Source: Bacillus sp. EB600
GTDB taxonomy: Bacteria; Bacillota; Bacilli; Bacillales; Cytobacillaceae
Assembly (NCBI RefSeq): GCF_024494385.1
Contig: NZ_JAEVLT010000007.1
Span: 62,001-126,000, forward strand
Reading direction: 5' to 3'
DNA: 64,000 nt
The notes beneath the pieces were generated by a model. That model saw only the letters and a list, made by a program, of their open reading frames with translations. It was not told where the DNA came from and ran no database searches. Numbering within the stretch: position 1 is the stretch's first letter; every line of letters begins with the position of its first letter. This document shows, one piece after another, positions 8,801-17,543 of this stretch. Position numbers and translations under genes: made by a program.

Positions 8801-9292
8801 ATGGTTGATGTAAAATCAGTAAAAATCGATGGTGAAATAATTCATGTCTTTAAGAGCATGATTTATATTTTCGAGTCAAGTTCGGTGTTGACCTTAGAAT
8901 TAGATATGATTGTCAGTGAGGTTGCTGTAAAAAGGTATAAAAATGAAGAAACTTTAATTGTCGAGATTGAATTAGAAGATGGCAGAATCATTAGTTCCAT
9001 TATGCATGTAAAAGTCCTATCAGGACGATTGCCACAGCTGAATGTGTACGTGGAACTAGGTGACTTAGATGAGTACTCAGACTTTCAGATTGTTCATGAA
9101 AGTGATTCCTCATATCCAAATCTAGAAGAAGGCATCACTATTGAAGAGATAAGAAAAGTGGAAATGCCTAATGAAAAGATCACGTTAAAGTTAAATTTAC
9201 CGATCGATCAAACTGAGTGGCTAACTAAACAAAAGGTAAAAGATTTAAATAACATTTTCAAAGAACTGATCTATAAGTATTGGGAAAAATAG
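8801..9292 (+). CDS. Hypothetical protein, 163 residues
   Basis: Not recognised. The protein is acidic and alternates hydrophobic and charged residues in a way that suggests beta strands (TLIVEIELEDGRIISSIMHVKV), with a charged C-terminal helix ending in YKYWEK. No signal peptide, membrane segment or cysteine motif is visible. AAGGGGAATT precedes the ATG and the gene stands alone, with its own upstream spacer of about 130 bases after the operon terminator. It is likely real because of its length, start signal and lack of a competing frame. Confidence 0.6.
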   Translation: MVDVKSVKIDGEIIHVFKSMIYIFESSSVLTLELDMIVSEVAVKRYKNEETLIVEIELEDGRIISSIMHVKVLSGRLPQLNVYVELGDLDEYSDFQIVHESDSSYPNLEEGITIEEIRKVEMPNEKITLKLNLPIDQTEWLTKQKVKDLNNIFKELIYKYWEK

Positions 9293-9366
9293 CAAGAATC
9301 ACTTATTTTTCAAAGCTATTTTTCCCATTTATCAGATAATGACGATAATGGAACAGAATAACGGTT

Positions 9367-9510
9367 TTATCCCTTTATTCCCTGAAGCCATTCTTGATAA
9401 CACTCATGGCACAATACTTCCTCTTTTTCAATAGTAGTCATATCAAACGTTACAAAATGGATTTCATTTTCTTCAATGTCATTGGTACAATAGAAACATT
9501 TGTGACTCAT
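9367..9510 (-). CDS. Small zinc-ribbon-like protein, 47 residues
   Basis: A short gene starting MSHKCFYCTNDIEENE and ending CHECYQEWLQGIKG. Two CxxC knuckles (C5/C8 and C34/C37) 25 residues apart are a standard zinc-ribbon arrangement. GAGGAGG lies 12 bases before the ATG. Function unknown; small cytosolic zinc proteins of this kind are common in Bacillaceae. It shares the strand of the drug exporter that follows at 9654-11195. Confidence 0.65.
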   Translation of the reverse strand: MSHKCFYCTNDIEENEIHFVTFDMTTIEKEEVLCHECYQEWLQGIKG

Positions 9511-9619
9511 TTGGAATCCAATCCTCCTCAATAAAAACAAGTATTCTTAGTTTAAAACGATGTCCTATTTTTTATACTTATAAACGATAGAAAGAATATA
9601 AGCTGAGGATCAATTAAAA

Positions 9620-9646
9620 GGCTGATGAATTTTTTTCATCAGCCTA
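9620..9646 (-). terminator. Intrinsic terminator of the DHA2 exporter gene
   Basis: GGCTGATGA (9620-9628) and TCATCAGCC (9636-9644) form a nine-base stem. On the minus strand it is followed by TTTTAATTG, so it ends transcription of the exporter gene. Confidence 0.8.
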
Positions 9647-9653
9647 AAAAAAG

Positions 9654-11195
9654 TTATTGTGGGTTTAATGATTCTGCTGCTACTTCCTTTTTTCCTTTTT
9701 CATTGCTGGAGAGACGGTCGTTGGTTAAAAAGAAAACAAAAACGAGTACCAAAATGGCTGGAATAAGCGCCCATGTAAATGTGTAACTAATCGAATTGGC
9801 TAGATTGTCAATAATCTTGTCAAGAATGGGCTTAGGTATTTGTGATCGTGCTTGTTCAGACAAAAGGGCACGCGGATCACTTTGGTTTCCCCCAGGAAAC
9901 AGTTGGCCGGCTCCTCCAAAGGATTCCTTTAATTTATCGGAAAAAACATTGCGCTGAATGATTCCATATATCGTAATTCCAACGGTCATTCCAAGCTGAC
10001 GAACGAACGATAAAGTTGAATTGGCTGATCCTCGCCGTTCCGGTCCAAAATTATGGATTGCAGACATGTTGAGAACAGAAAAGGAGGCACCTGTGCCTAA
10101 ACCAATAATAATCATATACAATGTTATCGTTGTCCGCGATGTACTTGCTGAGACAGTACTCAACAAGTAAATGCCAATCAGGAATATAACAGCAAAAACG
10201 AGCATGATATTACGGTATCCGAATCTTGCAGCACTCATTGCCCCTGTCTGTGCCGAAACTACAACACCAAGCATCATCGGCAGTAAAATCAGCCCTGAGT
10301 TTGTTGCTGTGCCGCCTGTTACTCCCTGAATGAAAATAGGAATGTAAATGGAGCCTACAATAAATGCGATTCCGTAAAGCAGTCCCACGATTGTACTTGA
10401 AGCATACAAACGGTCTTTAAACATCGTAAAGGAAATTACCGGGTCTGAGGCTTTTTTCTCCGCTAAGAGAAACGTTAAAAATAAAACAGCAAATCCGGCA
10501 AACAAATTAAGAATAACACCAGAATTCCAGGCATATTCATTTCCGCCCAGTTCCAAGGCGAACATCAAACAAACGACTGCACCTACTAGGGTAAATGCCC
10601 CGAGCCAATCGATTTTCTGTTTGTGGTGTTCCAGTGACTCCTTGTAAAACTGAGATATAAAAAATAGAGCAATGATCCCTAATGGTAGATTAATATAGAA
10701 GATCCAGTGCCAGCTGATATTGTCCGTGATATATGCTCCAAGCAGCGGTCCAAATATGCTGGATAACCCGAAAACTGCTCCAAACAAGCCGGTCATTTTG
10801 CCGCGCTTTTCGGGCGGGAAAATATCAAATAAAACGGTAAAAGTAATTGGAACTAATGCGCCACCGCCTATTCCCTGTATAGCTCTATATACACTTAACT
10901 GCTCAATGCTTTGTGCTGTGCCGCATAAAATGGAACCAAACATGAATAGGGCAAGACCCATGATAAAAAAACGTTTCCGGCCAAACATATCGGAGAGCTT
11001 CCCAAATATAGGCATCCCGGCCATTTCGGCTACCATGTAAGCGGATGTTACCCAAATAAATTTATCAAGCCCGCCCAAGTCCCCGATAATGGTCCCCATC
11101 GCTGTAGCGACAATGGTATTATCCATAGATGCCATCAAGAGAGAGAGAAGCAATCCCGCAACGACAAACCCTTGGTTATTTTTTATTTGTGTCAT
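9654..11195 (-). CDS. MFS drug exporter, DHA2 (14-TMS, EmrB/QacA) family
   Basis: About 513 residues with 14 predicted membrane segments. The N-terminal segment has the DHA2 motif MASMDNTIVATAM, motif A is GKLSDMFGRKRFF, and motif C-like sequence occurs in GLSSIFGPLLGAYITD. It is expected to be a proton-driven multidrug antiporter in the cytoplasmic membrane. Two ATGs lie at the start. The second (11195) is six bases from AAAGGGG, while the first touches it, so the second is chosen. No linked regulator is present. Confidence 0.9.
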   Translation of the reverse strand: MTQIKNNQGFVVAGLLLSLLMASMDNTIVATAMGTIIGDLGGLDKFIWVTSAYMVAEMAGMPIFGKLSDMFGRKRFFIMGLALFMFGSILCGTAQSIEQLSVYRAIQGIGGGALVPITFTVLFDIFPPEKRGKMTGLFGAVFGLSSIFGPLLGAYITDNISWHWIFYINLPLGIIALFFISQFYKESLEHHKQKIDWLGAFTLVGAVVCLMFALELGGNEYAWNSGVILNLFAGFAVLFLTFLLAEKKASDPVISFTMFKDRLYASSTIVGLLYGIAFIVGSIYIPIFIQGVTGGTATNSGLILLPMMLGVVVSAQTGAMSAARFGYRNIMLVFAVIFLIGIYLLSTVSASTSRTTITLYMIIIGLGTGASFSVLNMSAIHNFGPERRGSANSTLSFVRQLGMTVGITIYGIIQRNVFSDKLKESFGGAGQLFPGGNQSDPRALLSEQARSQIPKPILDKIIDNLANSISYTFTWALIPAILVLVFVFFLTNDRLSSNEKGKKEVAAESLNPQ

Positions 11196-11575
11196 AAACA
11201 TCCCCTTTACCCTATTTTTTAATGTTTATATGGTAATAAATTCAAGATAAGCGATATCTTCAGAATAATCAATGGAATTATTTCTTTTATTAGAAAATTT
11301 ACATTGAATATGTAATTGGAAACGGCAGTTAAGTTTTGAAGGTATAATAAATGCGTCTGGACAAGGCATTCTAACAAGAGGCTTCTTACCATTCGAATAA
11401 AAAGAAATCATCCTTTGCCTATAGTGGAATTAACAAAAACATAAAAAATGATTCATTTCCAACACTTAAATATTTTTCGACAAATCCCGGGACGTGACAT
11501 TATACTGCCATCAATAGTAAAATAAGAGAATAGACAAGAAAAAGAGGGAAATTTATATAGTGTGGAGGACAAAAA
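11196..11575. other. Divergent intergenic spacer
   Basis: A 380-base spacer between the exporter and the PRPP synthetase paralogue. A possible -10 TATACT lies at 11501-11506 for the rightward gene, with only a weak -35. No operator or RNA structure was recognised. Confidence 0.4.
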
Positions 11576-12526
11576 GTGACATATCAATTAAAATCTGCGT
11601 TTAAAATGTTTGCATTGAATTCAAATCGAGAACTGGCAAATGAGTTGGCTACACTCTTAGGCTGTGAGTTAGGAAAATGTTCTGTTTCTCAATTTAGTGA
11701 TGGTGAAATTCAAATTCATATTGAAGAAAGTGTTCGAGGCAGTGAGGTATTTGTTGTTCAATCAACTTCATCCCCGGTCAATAAACATATCATGGAGCTT
11801 CTTATCATGATTGATGCGTTGAAAAGAGCTTCAACTAGAAGAATCAATGTTGTCATTCCTTACTTTGGGTATGCACGACAAGACCGAAAAGCTCGATCTC
11901 GGGAACCGATTACTGCGAAACTAATGGCTAATCTTTTGGAAAAGGCTGGAGCAACCAGGGTTCTTACAATGGACCTACATACTTCTCAAATTCAGGGCTT
12001 TTTTGACATACCTGTTGAACATCTATATGGTGTCACCATCCTTTCACAGTATTTTGAGAAAAAAGGCTTAGAAGATATTGTTGTTGTAGCGCCGCATAAT
12101 GGCGGAGTAGTAAGAGCAAGAAAAATGGCTAATCTGTTACATTCTCCCATTGCCCTTATCGATCGACGTCGCCTCGAAGCAAATGCAGCAGAAACGATCA
12201 ATGTCGTTGGAAATGTAGAAGGAAAAAATGTGATTATTATTGATGATTTAATTGATACAGGCGAAACCATTACTTTAGCCGCTAAAGTGCTTGCAGAAAA
12301 AGGGGCTAAATCGATCTATGCCGGCTGTACTCATCCTATTTTCACTGGTCCAGCTATCAGTAGAATAGAATCATCACCGATTAAAGAATTAGTCGTGACG
12401 AATACAATTGAGCTGCCAAATGAGAAAATGATCGATAAAATTACAACTATCTCGGTTGCACCATTGCTTGCAGAGGCTATTGATCGGATTCATAATGAAA
12501 AAGCAGTAAGTCCTTTATTCGAATAA
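11576..12526 (+). CDS. Ribose-phosphate diphosphokinase (PRPP synthetase) family, divergent paralogue
   Basis: A 316-residue class I PRPP synthetase homologue. The [19 protein letters not shown] segment and the PRPP-binding [14 protein letters not shown] loop are conserved. Compared with the Bacillus subtilis enzyme as I recall it, the catalytic flexible loop DKRRPRPN reads DRRRLEAN, so the key lysine is arginine. The SPDHGG loop reads APHNGG, and the TAGT loop reads TGET. The usual housekeeping gene lies next to glmU, which is not here, so this is probably a second copy. Start GTG with GTGGAGGAC ribosome binding site. Activity is not assured. Confidence 0.85.
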   Translation: MTYQLKSAFKMFALNSNRELANELATLLGCELGKCSVSQFSDGEIQIHIEESVRGSEVFVVQSTSSPVNKHIMELLIMIDALKRASTRRINVVIPYFGYARQDRKARSREPITAKLMANLLEKAGATRVLTMDLHTSQIQGFFDIPVEHLYGVTILSQYFEKKGLEDIVVVAPHNGGVVRARKMANLLHSPIALIDRRRLEANAAETINVVGNVEGKNVIIIDDLIDTGETITLAAKVLAEKGAKSIYAGCTHPIFTGPAISRIESSPIKELVVTNTIELPNEKMIDKITTISVAPLLAEAIDRIHNEKAVSPLFE

Positions 12527-12534
12527 GGTAAATC

Positions 12535-12560
12535 AAAGAGCTTGGACACCAAGCTCTTTT
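12535..12560 (+). terminator. Intrinsic terminator after PRPP synthetase paralogue
   Basis: AGAGCTTGG (12537-12545) pairs with CCAAGCTCT (12549-12557) around a three-base loop, followed by Ts. Confidence 0.8.
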
Positions 12561-12651
12561 CTATTGCTCGCTGTTATAGATTTACTTATACATCGAAGAT
12601 GATAAATAATGTTTTAATTGATTGCATATAGCGGATGAGAGGCTATAAAAT

Positions 12652-12678
12652 ATCCCGCCAATACTGAATTGGCGGGAT
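12652..12678 (-). terminator. Terminator of the phosphatase gene
   Basis: ATCCCGCCAAT (12652-12662) and ATTGGCGGGAT (12668-12678) form an 11-base stem. On the minus strand it is followed by ATTTTATAG; Ts also flank the plus side, so it may work both ways. Confidence 0.75.
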
Positions 12679-12682
12679 TTCA

Positions 12683-13153
12683 TTATTTCGTTATATTGTG
12701 GTCATTACAAATTTTCTTAAGTAATCCTTGGCATCCCTCATTAATCAGATTGTAGGTTTCCTGGAAATTCCCTGTGTAATAAGGATCCGGGACATCCTTT
12801 TTGTGATCAGTTAAGTCGAGTAGACGAAGGATTTTCGGATGATGAGGATGCCCAGTCAGTTCATAAATGTTCTGTATATTGCTTTCATCCATTCCGATAA
12901 TATAGTCGAACTGGTTGAAGTTTTCTTTCACAAATTGGCGCCCTATTAGGCCATCTGATGAGATATTGTATTTTTTTAAAATGGCAAGTGTTCCTTTATG
13001 GGGAGGTGATCCAATGTGCCATGAACCTGTTCCTGCGGAATCAACCTTGATTTTGCTGCTCAGATTATCTTTTTTGAGTAAGTCACGGAATAATGCTTCA
13101 GCCATCGGTGAACGGCAAATGTTTCCGAGGCAGACAAATAAAACATTGATCAT
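12683..13153 (-). CDS. Low-molecular-weight protein-tyrosine-phosphatase
   Basis: A 156-residue cytosolic phosphatase. The P-loop CLGNICRS supplies the nucleophile C8 and R14, and the general acid aspartate is in VPDPYYTGN near residue 120. Length matches the YfkJ-type family. The enzyme removes phosphate from tyrosine (or arginine in some relatives such as YwlE). Which one applies here is not certain: YwlE has a threonine in the loop, while here the position is isoleucine, which favours a tyrosine phosphatase. Confidence 0.9.
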   Translation of the reverse strand: MINVLFVCLGNICRSPMAEALFRDLLKKDNLSSKIKVDSAGTGSWHIGSPPHKGTLAILKKYNISSDGLIGRQFVKENFNQFDYIIGMDESNIQNIYELTGHPHHPKILRLLDLTDHKKDVPDPYYTGNFQETYNLINEGCQGLLKKICNDHNITK

Positions 13154-13291
13154 GAAGTAAGCCCCTTTTTGATACTATTATACTAATGTTTTTATTGGAA
13201 TGCACTTTTATTTAGTTAAGATAGAAACTTGTATAAATCTTAGATAAAATGGAACAAGAGACGTTGCCAAGAGGCTGGGGAGGTGTGCTAA

Positions 13292-13972
13292 TTGAAACGG
13301 GTTGTTATATCTTGGAGTGGCGGTAAGGATTGCTGTATGTGTTTGGACAGAGTGATCCAAAAGGGTTATCAAGTTGTAGGTTTCATTACTATGGTTACTG
13401 ATGTTTTTAAGAGAACCTGTGCTCATGGCATTTCGATCGATGTGGTAAAAATGCAAGCTGAAGCCTTACAAATACCTGTCACTTTTGTAAATTCTACACC
13501 TGATTACGAAAATCAATTCGTGAACGCGCTAATAGATATAAAAGAAAACCAAAATATTGATACAGTAATTTTCGGATCTCTTTATGTAGAGGCGGATCGA
13601 CAGTGGAATAAACAAGCTACGGCAAAAGCGGGACTGAACTCGGAATTTCCCCTGTGGATTCATTCAAACGATGTAAGTCAACTGGTCAAGGAATGGCTGC
13701 AATCAGGTTATCAGGCCATTATTTGTAGAGCGAAAGACGGCTGTTTAGATAAGTCGTGGGTGGGGAAAAGTTTAAGTACTAATTTTTTCAATCAAGTCAC
13801 CAATTCGGCAATTTGTCCAATGGGGGAAATGGGGGAATTTCATACAATTGTTGTTGATGGACCATTATTTAAGAAAAGATTAGATTTGACTCATACCGAC
13901 ATTGTATTAAACAGCGGTCTTTGGTCATTGGATATTAAAGGAGCGAAATTAGCAGTAAATGATTTAAATTAA
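13292..13972 (+). CDS. Dph6-related ATP-pyrophosphatase (PP-loop) family protein
   Basis: A 226-residue protein of the adenine nucleotide alpha-hydrolase fold. The ATP-binding PP-loop WSGGKDC lies at about 9-15, followed by a GFITM strand. The segment ICRAKDGCLDKSWVGKSL and the end GEMGEFHTIVVDGP are typical of Dph6/MJ0570-like proteins. In archaea and eukaryotes the family amidates diphthine; bacteria have no diphthamide, so the substrate here is unknown. TTG start with a strong GGGGAGGTG site. Confidence 0.85.
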   Translation: MKRVVISWSGGKDCCMCLDRVIQKGYQVVGFITMVTDVFKRTCAHGISIDVVKMQAEALQIPVTFVNSTPDYENQFVNALIDIKENQNIDTVIFGSLYVEADRQWNKQATAKAGLNSEFPLWIHSNDVSQLVKEWLQSGYQAIICRAKDGCLDKSWVGKSLSTNFFNQVTNSAICPMGEMGEFHTIVVDGPLFKKRLDLTHTDIVLNSGLWSLDIKGAKLAVNDLN

Positions 13973-14009
13973 AACAATTTTTTACAGTTTCTCTTGTTAG
14001 TGTTTCTTC

Positions 14010-14036
14010 AAACCCCTGGTTGCAGGGGTTTTTTGT
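14010..14036 (+). terminator. Intrinsic terminator
   Basis: AACCCCT (14011-14017) pairs with AGGGGTT (14024-14030), then TTTTTGTG. It follows the PP-loop gene. Confidence 0.75.
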
Positions 14037-14144
14037 GTTTGCATAGATTTTCCCAATTTGAGAAAAAATAAAACCATTGAAACTTATTAAAAAGCTATGA
14101 ATATACATGGGGAAAGATATTTCGTCATTTAGGAAGTGGAGATT

Positions 14145-15746
14145 ATGGATTTGGCAGATGTATTAATTATTATCGGGTTTATTATGGCGGCAGTTGCTAT
14201 TTTGACACCGGTTCTATTGCTTATCTATTTGTTATCAGTTGATCGAAATCAGAGAAGACACTCCATTTTAAGAAACTATCCTGTTTTAGGACGGATTCGC
14301 TATTTTTTTGAAAAGATCGGCCCGGAAATGCGGCAATATTGGTTTAATAGTGATACCGAAGGAAAGCCATTTTCTAGAGATGAATATGAACATATTGTTA
14401 AAAATGCTAAGTACAAACGTGATGTTGTCGCGTTTGGTTCAAAACGGGATTTTGATGAAGATGGTTTTTATGTTCGAAATGATATGTTTCCAAAGCTGGC
14501 GGAAGAAATAAAAATGGATTCAGATACAATGGTTAGAACAAAAAGATACCTATTAATGAAGGATCCGCTTTTTACACAACGAAAAGAAACGTGGGAGGAT
14601 GACGATTCACCAGCTTTTTTATTACATGATGATGATGTTGTTGTGATTGGTTCAAATACAAAACATCCCTTCATTCTCAAAGGTCTTATTGGAATGTCTG
14701 CCATGAGTTATGGTGCATTAGGGAAAAACGCAATTACCGCATTATCAAAAGGATTAGCGATGGCGAAGGGCACATGGATGAACACAGGTGAAGGTGGATT
14801 ATCTCCCTATCATTTAGAAGGTGGGGTTGACATAATCATGCAGATCGGCCCGGGGCTGTTTGGGATTCGCGATCTAAATGGAGAAGTGGATTGGGATGAG
14901 CTAACAAGGAAAAGTGAGATTCCACAAATTAAAGCATTTGAAATCAAACTTGCCCAGGGTGCCAAAACACGGGGCGGTCATATTGATGCAGAAAAGGTAA
15001 ACCCGGAAATAGCCGAGATCCGTAAAGTGGAACCGTATAAATCCGTCGACAGTCCTAACCGTTTTCACCAGTTTAGTGATGTACCTTCGATGTGTGATTT
15101 CATCGAAAAAATCCGCGACCACACCGGAAAACCGGTGGGAATGAAAATTGTGATCGGTGGAAATGACAGTGCAGAAGAATTAGCCAGATATATGAAAGAA
15201 ACCGGCAAAGGTCCTGATTTTATCACTGTGGATGGCGGTGAAGGCGGAACAGGAGCGTCTTATCAGGAATTGATCGACAGTGTCGGTTTGCCGATTAAAT
15301 CGGCGCTGCCGATTTTAGTAGCAACCCTTCAAAAGTATGGGGTGCGTGATCGGGTTAAAATCATTGCTTCCGGTAAGCTGTTCACTCCTGACCGAATCGC
15401 CGTTGCATTGGCGATGGGAGCTGATCTTGTTAATATTGCCCGTGGCTTTATGATTTCAGTAGGATGTATTCAAACCATGAAATGCAATTCCAATATTTGT
15501 CCGGTGGGGGTTGCCACAACTGATCCCGATTTACAAAAAGCGCTTGTCATCGATGAAAAGAAATACCGTGTGGCAAATTATCTTGTCTCCTTACGAAAAG
15601 GTCTGTTTCGAATTTCAGCAGCTGCCGGTATTGACTCACCCATTTATTTTCGGCCCAAACATATTAGTTATAAGAATGAAAAGGGTGTAGTTGTATCATT
15701 AGAAAGTATTCTCCACGAAATTGGCCAAAGGATAGGGGCGAACTAA
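14145..15746 (+). CDS. FMN-binding glutamate synthase family protein (YerD-like)
   Basis: A 533-residue stand-alone homologue of the FMN/synthase domain of glutamate synthase, without the glutamine amidotransferase domain. One N-terminal membrane segment (VLIIIGFIMAAVAILTPVLL) anchors it. FMN-site sequences TVDGGEGGTGASYQELID and ASGKLFTPDRIAVALAMGAD are present. The [3Fe-4S] cysteines are in MKCNSNICPVGVATTDP near residue 450. An in-frame GTG at 14136 exists, but AGGAAGTGGAG fits the ATG at 14145. The reaction of this subfamily is not established. Confidence 0.88.
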   Translation: MDLADVLIIIGFIMAAVAILTPVLLLIYLLSVDRNQRRHSILRNYPVLGRIRYFFEKIGPEMRQYWFNSDTEGKPFSRDEYEHIVKNAKYKRDVVAFGSKRDFDEDGFYVRNDMFPKLAEEIKMDSDTMVRTKRYLLMKDPLFTQRKETWEDDDSPAFLLHDDDVVVIGSNTKHPFILKGLIGMSAMSYGALGKNAITALSKGLAMAKGTWMNTGEGGLSPYHLEGGVDIIMQIGPGLFGIRDLNGEVDWDELTRKSEIPQIKAFEIKLAQGAKTRGGHIDAEKVNPEIAEIRKVEPYKSVDSPNRFHQFSDVPSMCDFIEKIRDHTGKPVGMKIVIGGNDSAEELARYMKETGKGPDFITVDGGEGGTGASYQELIDSVGLPIKSALPILVATLQKYGVRDRVKIIASGKLFTPDRIAVALAMGADLVNIARGFMISVGCIQTMKCNSNICPVGVATTDPDLQKALVIDEKKYRVANYLVSLRKGLFRISAAAGIDSPIYFRPKHISYKNEKGVVVSLESILHEIGQRIGAN

Positions 15747-15770
15747 AAAAGTTTGCGAGGTAATACGAAA

Positions 15771-15816
15771 AAAAGAATTCTGGTAACAAGTGAATTGTCA
15801 TCCAGAATTCTTTTCG
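15771..15816 (+). terminator. Intrinsic terminator after glutamate-synthase-like gene
   Basis: AAAAGAATTCTGG (15771-15783) pairs perfectly with CCAGAATTCTTTT (15802-15814). Being AT-rich at both ends it may act on both strands, ending the convergent gene at 15840 as well. Confidence 0.75.
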
Positions 15817-15839
15817 TAAGCGAAACCAAAACTTTTGAA

Positions 15840-16157
15840 TTATTCTTTTTTCTCAACCTTTACTAACCCTTTGCCTAAATTATTCTTTTCAAAATAGCAG
15901 ATTACCTCATCCGAAACTTGTATCTTATCACCCGAATGGATGCTTTTAGAAGAAAAATGGATCCCTGTACCGTCTTTAGCTTTCCCGTAGTATTGATTAC
16001 CTTTAATGTCAGTAATCTTGTATTCCATCGTAATATACCCAGAAGAAGCATTGCTTTTAGGGGTTGTGTTAACTGGGGCACTTGTATGACCTTTAACTAA
16101 TGCTAGTACCAATAAAATGATCGAGAGCACCACAAGGATGATTACTTTTTTTAACAT
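15840..16157 (-). CDS. Hypothetical membrane-anchored small protein, 105 residues
   Basis: Not recognised. A basic start followed by one hydrophobic segment (VIILVVLSIILLVLALV, residues 5-21) gives an N-terminal membrane anchor or uncleaved signal. The outer part looks like a small beta-barrel (ITDIKGNQYYGKAKDGTGIHF, then KIQVSDEVICYF) and could be an OB-like fold, by analogy only. The ribosome binding site GAGGGAGG is strong. Confidence 0.65.
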   Translation of the reverse strand: MLKKVIILVVLSIILLVLALVKGHTSAPVNTTPKSNASSGYITMEYKITDIKGNQYYGKAKDGTGIHFSSKSIHSGDKIQVSDEVICYFEKNNLGKGLVKVEKKE

Positions 16158-16474
16158 GCTGAACTACCTCCCTCTATGTATTTTACGAGATGGTAGTGGA
16201 ATGTAAATCCTCCTACTTTCCCTTAGCCTTTTTACCTATTGGTTTATATGTTTTGTAGCTATTATAACACTTTTTGATATGCATGAAAGGCAAGGACTGC
16301 AGCGAGTATTGAAGAACAATTAAAATAGTAAAAAAGAATGGTAAGATTACAATTTTTTCTTTTATTATAAAAATGTATCAATTTATTTAAAATTGACCAA
16401 ACCCTTATTAATCGACAACTTTTTTAAAATAGCATGTTTATAATGACAGCAACTAAAGGAGAGGAGAAAAGTTT

Positions 16475-16579
16475 GTGTTGGCTTGTAGCCAAAATTCATT
16501 TCATTTTAAAAAAATTAAATCCTCATCAGAAATCAGTATACATACAAAGGGGAAATTGCTAAATAGGAAAATAATTTAA
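16475..16579 (+). CDS. Possible 34-residue microprotein
   Basis: A GTG start eight bases after the strong site GGAGAGGAG opens a short frame beginning VLACSQNSFHFKKIKSSSE and ending LLNRKII, rich in lysine and serine. A second short frame follows 16 bases later. A TATAAT at 16439-16444 lies just upstream. No homologue is known to me; it could be a leader peptide. The rest of 16158-16818 shows no other gene. Confidence 0.35.
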   Translation: MLACSQNSFHFKKIKSSSEISIHTKGKLLNRKII

Positions 16580-16595
16580 TGGGGAGAAATTTGTG

Positions 16596-16688
16596 ATGGT
16601 AATTTTAAGCTATTTAAGCACATACATCTTGCTCCTTCTTGTTATTATTTGGCTGATTAACATTGCTTTTAATCAGTTTCTTAAATAA
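16596..16688 (+). CDS. Small single-pass membrane peptide, 30 residues
   Basis: GGGGAG at 16581-16586 precedes an ATG that encodes 30 residues (MVILSYLSTYILLL then VIIWLINIAF and NQFLK). Nearly the whole chain is one hydrophobic membrane helix with a polar, basic end. The preceding 34-residue frame ends 16 bases upstream, so both may be translated from one transcript. Function unknown. Confidence 0.45.
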   Translation: MVILSYLSTYILLLLVIIWLINIAFNQFLK

Positions 16689-16818
16689 ACGTACGAGAAG
16701 TTGGGAATCACTCGGAAAATTGGAAAGATAAACCAGTCTGTTATAAAATACTATTGATAGGTTGAATTTCTTTGGTCTATCGGAGAAACAAAATTAAAAT
16801 CATGAAGGAGAGAAGGAT

Positions 16819-17361
16819 TTGTCAGTATACTCATTTCAAGCAAAGTTATCAAATGGAGAAGAAATTAGTCTAGAAACATACAAAGGCAAAGTGATGTTAA
16901 TTGTGAACACCGCAAGTAAATGTGGATTTACACCTCAATATGAAGGACTAGAAAAATTATATGAAACGTATAAAGATAATGGATTTACGATAGTAGGTTT
17001 TCCTTGTAACCAATTTGGAGGACAAGAGCCGGGAAGTAATGAAGAAATTAGCAGCTTTTGCTCTTTGAATTATAATGTGACTTTTCCAATCTTTCAAAAA
17101 ATAGACGTGAACGGGGAAAAAGCACATCCTTTATATCAATACTTACGTGAAAAGGCACCAGAAGATTCTGATTTAGATAAAAGCGGCTCACTATACAAGC
17201 TTTTACGTGATAAGATGCCAGCATTATTAGAAGGTTCAAATATTAGATGGAACTTTACAAAGTTTTTAATTGATCAAAATGGAAATGTAGTGAACCGTTT
17301 TGCACCAACAACAAAACCGGAAGATATCGCGGAGGATATTAAAAAATTATTGGTAAAGTAA
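16819..17361 (+). CDS. Glutathione peroxidase-like thiol peroxidase
   Basis: A 180-residue peroxidase of the glutathione peroxidase family. It has the active-site cysteine in [11 protein letters not shown] (C36), glutamine in [12 protein letters not shown] and tryptophan/asparagine in RWNFTKFLI. Bacterial cysteine forms (BsaA-like) reduce peroxides, generally with thioredoxin or bacillithiol. TTG start with GGAGAGAAGG in front. It is about 20 residues longer than most Bacillus relatives owing to an insert [20 protein letters not shown] near residue 115. Confidence 0.9.
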   Translation: MSVYSFQAKLSNGEEISLETYKGKVMLIVNTASKCGFTPQYEGLEKLYETYKDNGFTIVGFPCNQFGGQEPGSNEEISSFCSLNYNVTFPIFQKIDVNGEKAHPLYQYLREKAPEDSDLDKSGSLYKLLRDKMPALLEGSNIRWNFTKFLIDQNGNVVNRFAPTTKPEDIAEDIKKLLVK

Positions 17362-17413
17362 AAAAAGGTAGTCAACATATTAGTTGTAATTATATGTTGA
17401 CTACCTTTTTTAT
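17362..17413 (+). terminator. Intrinsic terminator after peroxidase gene
   Basis: A long stem formed by AAAGGTAGTCAACATAT and ATATGTTGACTACCTTT, followed by Ts. Confidence 0.85.
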
Positions 17414-17543
17414 GTGGTATGAATTACGAAACATGAAGAATTTAAATTTCATACAATGCAAATTGTTGAACGTATCACCTTATGCAAATATTAATCCCAT
17501 TTTTGGAAAAACTAGTTGTTAAGGAGATAAGGAGGGTAAAAAA

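Noticed and set aside
11226-11411. 61-codon minus-strand frame upstream of the exporter
   Set aside because: No convincing start signal; the exporter has its own ribosome binding site next to its start.
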